Below, in pieces: positions 60,550 to 64,000 of a stretch of 64,000 bases of DNA. Below the pieces are notes generated by a model. The model searched no databases. It was not told the origin of the DNA and saw only the letters and a program-made list of their open reading frames with translations. The translations under genes were made by a program, and so were the position numbers. The stretch lies in the NCBI RefSeq assembly GCF_014243395.1, contig NZ_JACLCP010000007.1, forward strand, positions 62,001 through 126,000, written 5' to 3'. The DNA comes from Winogradskyella flava (lineage in GTDB: Bacteria > Bacteroidota > Bacteroidia > Flavobacteriales > Flavobacteriaceae). Position 1 is the stretch's first letter. The number at the start of each line of letters is the position of its first letter.

Positions 60550-60557
60550 TACATTTG
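60550..60557 (+). promoter_or_regulatory. -7 element of paralogue 2
   Basis: TACATTTG matches TAnnTTTG. The next TTTG upstream (60519-60522) is 27 bp away, slightly longer than usual. Confidence 0.5.
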
Positions 60558-60579
60558 TCAATAAATAAACTTACTAGAA

Positions 60580-61155
60580 ATGAAAAAAATATTACTATCG
60601 GCAGCAATAGCTGTATTAGGTTTTACTCAGATAAACGCTCAAAATGATGACACTATTTCATCTTCATCTGAAACAACTTTTGGAATAAAAGCAGGATATT
60701 CTTCAGTAGCATTAAAAGTTTCAGCTGATGGTGCTGGTTCTGCTACAGAAGACCTCACGGGGTTTTACTTTGGTGGTTTTGCCGAAATTAATTTGTCCGA
60801 AAAATTCGCACTTCAGCCAGAGCTTGTTTTCGGAAATTATTCAGAAGATGGTGAGAGCTCAGGGGTACTATTACTTCCTATTTTGGCTAAATATAAAGCA
60901 AACGAAGAATTTAGTTTACTTGCTGGTCCACAGTTTGATTATTTAACCAACGAAGAAGATTCTGAAGGTTTAAAGCGTTTGGGTCTTGGTTTTACAATAG
61001 GTGCAGCGTATGATATTACTGAAAATGTAATTTTAGATGCGCGTTATAGTTTTGGATTATCAGATAGATTTGATAGTGATATTGATGAATTTGAAGACTT
61101 CGATATAGAAGCTAGATTTAGTTATTTTCAAATAGGTCTAGGGTATAGGTTCTAG
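60580..61155 (+). CDS. Small outer-membrane beta-barrel protein (paralogue 2 of 5)
   Basis: 191 residues with a signal peptide (1-20, ending NAQ). Barrel strands parallel those of paralogue 1: EINLSEKFALQPELVFGNYS, FSLLAGPQFDYLT, LDARYSFGLSDRF and the final GLGYRF. It is acidic in its loops (DDTISSSSETTFG, DSDIDEFEDFDIE). It has its own promoter-like element and terminator. No ligand is apparent. Confidence 0.85.
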   Translation: MKKILLSAAIAVLGFTQINAQNDDTISSSSETTFGIKAGYSSVALKVSADGAGSATEDLTGFYFGGFAEINLSEKFALQPELVFGNYSEDGESSGVLLLPILAKYKANEEFSLLAGPQFDYLTNEEDSEGLKRLGLGFTIGAAYDITENVILDARYSFGLSDRFDSDIDEFEDFDIEARFSYFQIGLGYRF

Positions 61156-61179
61156 AGATTAAGTTATAGGATTTTAAGA

Positions 61180-61200
61180 GAGGCTTTTAAGCCTCTTTTT
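61180..61200 (+). terminator. Terminator after paralogue 2
   Basis: GAGGCT / AGCCTC with a 4-nt loop, followed by a T run. Confidence 0.75.
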
Positions 61201-61277
61201 CTGTTTAAAAACTTTATTTATCGACGAAATACATATTTTTTTAACATAAAATAGAATTATACTATAATTCGATACCC

Positions 61278-61285
61278 TACATTTG
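61278..61285 (+). promoter_or_regulatory. -7 element of paralogue 3
   Basis: TACATTTG matches TAnnTTTG and lies 34 bases before the start codon. A clear TTG upstream is not visible. Confidence 0.5.
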
Positions 61286-61319
61286 CCGACCAAATATTAT
61301 TAAATTAAACTTACAAAAC

Positions 61320-61871
61320 ATGAAAAAATTATTACTAATGGCTGCTGTTGCAGTATTCGGATTTACAAATGTTAATGCACAAGAAGACAAAGAAAGCTCA
61401 AATGCTCTTACTGAGGGTTCTTGGTTAGTAGAAGCTAATACCGGTTTTGGTGGAGGTGCTACAAGTGCAGCTCATAGATCAAATACATCGTTTGGTTTAA
61501 CAGCAGTTGATGGTGTTACTATATGGTCAATTGGTGGTGAAGCAGGTTATTTTATAAAGGATGATTTAGCTTTAAAAGTTGGTCTTGGTTACAATGATTT
61601 TGATGGCGCTTCAACATTTACTTACAAGTTAGGTGCGAAGTACTATGTAGCTAGTCAATTTCCTGTACAAATCGATGTAACTGGTGCATCTGGAGATGAC
61701 GTGTTCGGTGAAGAAAGCCCATTGTGGTTAGGTATACAAGGTGGTTATGCTTGGTTTGTTGCAGACAATATCTCTATTGAGCCAGGTTTAAGATACAACT
61801 TATCTTTAAATGAAGATTTTACAGATGAGGGTGTTCTTGAATTGAATATTGGATTTGCACTACATTTCTAA
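61320..61871 (+). CDS. Outer-membrane beta-barrel protein (paralogue 3 of 5)
   Basis: 183 residues with a signal peptide (1-20, ending NAQ). It resembles an OmpW/porin-like 8-stranded barrel: GSWLVEANTGFGGG, GEAGYFIKDDLALKVGLGYN, AKYYVASQFPVQIDVTG, GGYAWFVADNISIEPGLRYN and the closing aromatic GFALHF. It differs more from the other members, so it may be a different subfamily. It has its own promoter and terminator. Confidence 0.85.
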   Translation: MKKLLLMAAVAVFGFTNVNAQEDKESSNALTEGSWLVEANTGFGGGATSAAHRSNTSFGLTAVDGVTIWSIGGEAGYFIKDDLALKVGLGYNDFDGASTFTYKLGAKYYVASQFPVQIDVTGASGDDVFGEESPLWLGIQGGYAWFVADNISIEPGLRYNLSLNEDFTDEGVLELNIGFALHF

Positions 61872-61890
61872 ATACTAGAGATTAAGCATA

Positions 61891-61921
61891 AAAAAACCGA
61901 AGCATATGCTTCGGTTTTTTT
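61891..61921. terminator. Terminator after paralogue 3
   Basis: A perfect inverted repeat ACCGAAGCAT / ATGCTTCGGT with A and T runs on either side. Confidence 0.9.
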
Positions 61922-61948
61922 ATGCTTATATTTTAATATATTTACTTT

Positions 61949-62365
61949 ATGAAGCAACTCATCATCATTAATGGTCCCAATCTTAATCTTTTGGGTAAAC
62001 GTGAACCAGAAGTTTATGGTAATCAAACTTTTGAAGATTACTTAAACACCTTAAAATCTAAATATAACAACTTTAATATCGATTACTTCCAGTCTAATAT
62101 AGAGGGTGAATTAATTGATAAGATTCAAGAAGTTGGTTTTACCTATGATGGTATTATATTGAATGCCGCTGCATACACGCATACCTCTGTTGGAATTGGT
62201 GATGCCATAAAGGCCATAACTACTCCTATAGTGGAAGTTCATATATCCAATACATTTTCAAGAGAGGACTTTAGGCACCAGTCGTACATTTCTCCAAATG
62301 CTAAAGGGGTAATACTCGGATTTGGTTTGAAAAGTTATGATTTGGCTATTCAAAGTTTTATATAA
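61949..62365 (+). CDS. aroQ: 3-dehydroquinate dehydratase, type II
   Basis: 138 residues. Type II features: IIINGPNLNLLGKREPEVYG (catalytic Tyr), YFQSNIEGELIDKI, IILNAAAYTHTSVGIGDAI (His) and VEVHISNTFSREDFRH. It removes water from 3-dehydroquinate in the shikimate pathway. The next gene starts 7 bases after it, so the fourth barrel gene may be co-transcribed. Confidence 0.96.
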   Translation: MKQLIIINGPNLNLLGKREPEVYGNQTFEDYLNTLKSKYNNFNIDYFQSNIEGELIDKIQEVGFTYDGIILNAAAYTHTSVGIGDAIKAITTPIVEVHISNTFSREDFRHQSYISPNAKGVILGFGLKSYDLAIQSFI

Positions 62366-62372
62366 AACTAAA

Positions 62373-62846
62373 ATGAAGAAAGCACTTTTACTTTTTGTCT
62401 TAATTTGTTATGCAGTCACCGCACATGCTCAAACTGATTTCGGAATTAAAGGAGGTCTTAATGTTACATTTTATAAGGTTACTGAGGGCGATTTTGGCAC
62501 AAATCCCAGTGAGGAGATTGGTGCCTATGGTGGCGTGTTTTTTGATATTGAGTTTGAAGATAAACTGCACCTTCAACCTGAATTGCTTTACATTCACATC
62601 AGGGACTTTCAGTTTTTAAATGCACCGATTTATTTAGAATATGATGTGAGTCGAGACTTTCATATTCTCATTGGTCCAAGTCTAAACTATTTCTTCGACT
62701 TTTTCTCAAATAAATTCAAGGTTAGGGCAGATCTTAGTTTGGCCTATAATTTATCTACCAACCTTGATCTTCATATGAAATACACTATTGGTTTTCAAGA
62801 ACTTGCTCCTAATATTCTGTTCTTTGGCTTAGGTTATAAGCTTTAG
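62373..62846 (+). CDS. Small outer-membrane beta-barrel protein (paralogue 4 of 5)
   Basis: 157 residues from the ATG at 62373; an upstream ATG at 62337 would overlap aroQ and is unlikely. Signal peptide (1-19, ending AHAQ). Barrel strands: FGIKGGLNVTFYKV, GGVFFDIEFEDKLHLQPELLY, RDFHILIGPSLNYFFD, DLHMKYTIGF and the final GLGYKL. It is similar to paralogues 1, 2 and 5. It follows aroQ by 7 bases. Confidence 0.85.
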   Translation: MKKALLLFVLICYAVTAHAQTDFGIKGGLNVTFYKVTEGDFGTNPSEEIGAYGGVFFDIEFEDKLHLQPELLYIHIRDFQFLNAPIYLEYDVSRDFHILIGPSLNYFFDFFSNKFKVRADLSLAYNLSTNLDLHMKYTIGFQELAPNILFFGLGYKL

Positions 62847-62931
62847 TTTTAAGAATTCCTTATCATAAAAATTTAAGCCTTTTCACTTTTAATTAACTGT
62901 CATTTTTGTTTTGATTGTGATTTACTTGGGA

Positions 62932-62960
62932 TTGTTTAACAGCAACGCCCGCTATGTTTG
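62932..62960 (+). promoter_or_regulatory. Promoter of paralogue 5
   Basis: TATGTTTG at 62953-62960 matches TAnnTTTG; a TTG at 62932-62934 lies 18 bp upstream. The start codon is 28 bases later. Confidence 0.6.
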
Positions 62961-62988
62961 CTGATATTAATTCTAACAACAATCAATC

Positions 62989-63531
62989 ATGAAACAGTTT
63001 ATTTTAATTACAACTTTTACAGTTTTTTCAATCTCAAACCTATTTGCCCAGGATTTTACTGATGTAAAGACTAAGGCTTTTAATTTTGGAGCAAGACTAG
63101 GTACAAGCATCTATACTATTAAGGCGCCAAACGACAGTAGGAGTTGGAATGGTCTCTATGCCGGAGTCTTTATTGAAAAACGCTTATCAAATAAATGGGG
63201 GATACAACTAGAATCAAATTATATTGGCTCATCAATTTTGCAATTCCCTTTGCTTTTAAAATATAAAATCACAGATAAATTTGAGATTTATGGAGGTGGA
63301 ACACTAGATGTTTCATTTGAGCAGAAAAACTCTGCTGAAGTGTTTAGAAATAAGCGTTTTGGTGCATCACTTATACTTGGTGCACAATACAATATTAACT
63401 CTCATTGGTTTATTGAGGGACGATATATTCATGGATTGACAAGTCAATTCCCCATATTTCAAGGTTTTGATTCTCAGTCCATTTATGGCAAAAAACGCTC
63501 TTTTAACTTTGGTATTGGTTATAAGTTCTAA
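62989..63531 (+). CDS. Small outer-membrane beta-barrel protein (paralogue 5 of 5)
   Basis: 180 residues with a signal peptide (1-20, ending FAQ). Barrel strands: FNFGARLGTSIYTI, AGVFIEKRLSNKWGIQLESNYI, KFEIYGGGTLDVSF, WFIEGRYIHGLTSQF and the final GIGYKF. It has its own promoter and a terminator shared with lpdA. Confidence 0.85.
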   Translation: MKQFILITTFTVFSISNLFAQDFTDVKTKAFNFGARLGTSIYTIKAPNDSRSWNGLYAGVFIEKRLSNKWGIQLESNYIGSSILQFPLLLKYKITDKFEIYGGGTLDVSFEQKNSAEVFRNKRFGASLILGAQYNINSHWFIEGRYIHGLTSQFPIFQGFDSQSIYGKKRSFNFGIGYKF

Positions 63532-63570
63532 TAAAAAAAGCGATTCACCATTAAGTGAATCGCTTTTTCA
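63531..63570. terminator. Bidirectional terminator between paralogue 5 and lpdA
   Basis: 10-bp stem AGCGATTCAC / GTGAATCGCT (63539-63548, 63555-63564) with A and T runs, between converging genes. Confidence 0.9.
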
Positions 63571-63593
63571 TTTTTATTAAAGTTTTTAAAATA

Positions 63594-64000
63594 TTATAAA
63601 TGAATCACTTCGTCATATGCATCTGCGACAGCTTCCATTACTGCTTCACTCATCGTTGGGTGAGGATGAACAGCCTTTAAAACTTCATGCCCTGTAGTTT
63701 CCAACTTTCTTCCCAAAACCGCTTCTGCAATCATATCGGTTACACCAGCTCCTATCATATGGCAACCTAACCATTCACCATATTTGGCATCAAAAATTAC
63801 CTTCACAAAACCATCTTTATTACCACCTGCACTCGCTTTTCCAGAAGCAGAGAATGGAAATTTACCAATCTTAATATCAAGTCCTTGTTCCTTTGCTTGA
63901 GCTTCAGTTAAGCCAACACTTGCAATTTCTGGAGAACAATAGGTACAACCAGGAATGTTTCCGTAGTCTAATGCCTCCACATGATGTCCAGCAATTTTTT
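63594..64000 (-). CDS. lpdA: Dihydrolipoyl dehydrogenase, C-terminal part
   Basis: The frame is open to the right edge and shows about 135 C-terminal residues, with the dimerisation domain: IAGHHVEALDYGNIPGCTYC at the edge, ASVGLTEAQAKEQG, KIGKFPFSASGKASA and the catalytic HPHPTMSEAVMEAV (His-Glu pair). The redox disulfide and FAD/NAD domains are outside the window. It is the E3 of 2-oxoacid dehydrogenases; the fused E1 at 3874-6285 could use it. A GTG at 63980 is internal, not the start. Confidence 0.95.
   Translation of the reverse strand, partial: KIAGHHVEALDYGNIPGCTYCSPEIASVGLTEAQAKEQGLDIKIGKFPFSASGKASAGGNKDGFVKVIFDAKYGEWLGCHMIGAGVTDMIAEAVLGRKLETTGHEVLKAVHPHPTMSEAVMEAVADAYDEVIHL

Noticed and set aside
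1-64000. tRNA, tmRNA or rRNA genes
   Set aside because: No T-loop GTTCGAATC-type sequence with a matching cloverleaf and no rRNA-like blocks were seen in the gaps.

Overview
The window looks like a chromosomal segment of a marine-type Flavobacteriaceae (Bacteroidota). It is AT-rich. It has gldF/gldG gliding genes next to dnaN, a secreted nuclease with a type IX secretion (Por) tail, DUF6452/DUF6048/rlmD and rny/zapA neighbourhoods, a fused 803-residue 2-oxoacid dehydrogenase E1, and many promoters with the Bacteroidota -7 element TAnnTTTG. No tRNA, rRNA, CRISPR array, prophage or transposase was recognised. Most of the segment is core genome with short accessory insertions.

Layout. 1-3840: the start of an unidentified gene, then a minus-strand run of an AraC-type membrane regulator, DoxX, a small secreted protein, a carbohydrate-binding-like lipoprotein and a GIN-type adhesin-like protein. 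A repeated 15-bp motif lies between the regulator and the DoxX gene. 3874-14749: fused E1, a barrel protein with a degenerate M1 peptidase domain, a T9SS nuclease, a LOG-family protein, uvrA and a small secreted protein. 14924-22789: conserved unknowns, an ATP-grasp enzyme, a tricorn-like S41 protease and a subclass-B1-type metallo-beta-lactamase that follows ggt and an AcpH-like gene. 25178-34082: glmM, a class V aminotransferase, a lipid acyltransferase, rhomboid, a TlpA-like thioredoxin, mnmE, TauE/SafE, a 49-residue membrane protein missed by length filters, and DUF4870. 34227-38375: dnaN, then gldG, a small membrane gene and gldF.

38412-51962: a monooxygenase-like protein, SAM hydroxide adenosyltransferase, phoH, purC, DinB, DUF6048-DUF6452-rlmD, a three-gene ECF sigma cassette, ornithine aminotransferase with a structured 5' leader, small membrane proteins, an Smr protein, a calcium-repeat protein and a cysteine desulfurase. 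51978-59711: a TonB-dependent receptor behind an M23 peptidase, a coiled-coil protein, zapA, a 6S-like RNA, ribonuclease Y and a XerD-type recombinase. 59931-63531: five small outer-membrane beta-barrel genes with aroQ among them. The window ends inside lpdA.

The most interesting points are the 6S-like RNA between zapA and rny, the unassigned rocD leader, the AraC-type direct-repeat operator, the barrel protein that has lost HEXXH, the sigma/DUF6768 cassette, and interspersed repeats that supply the 3' ends of two genes. None is proven from sequence alone.
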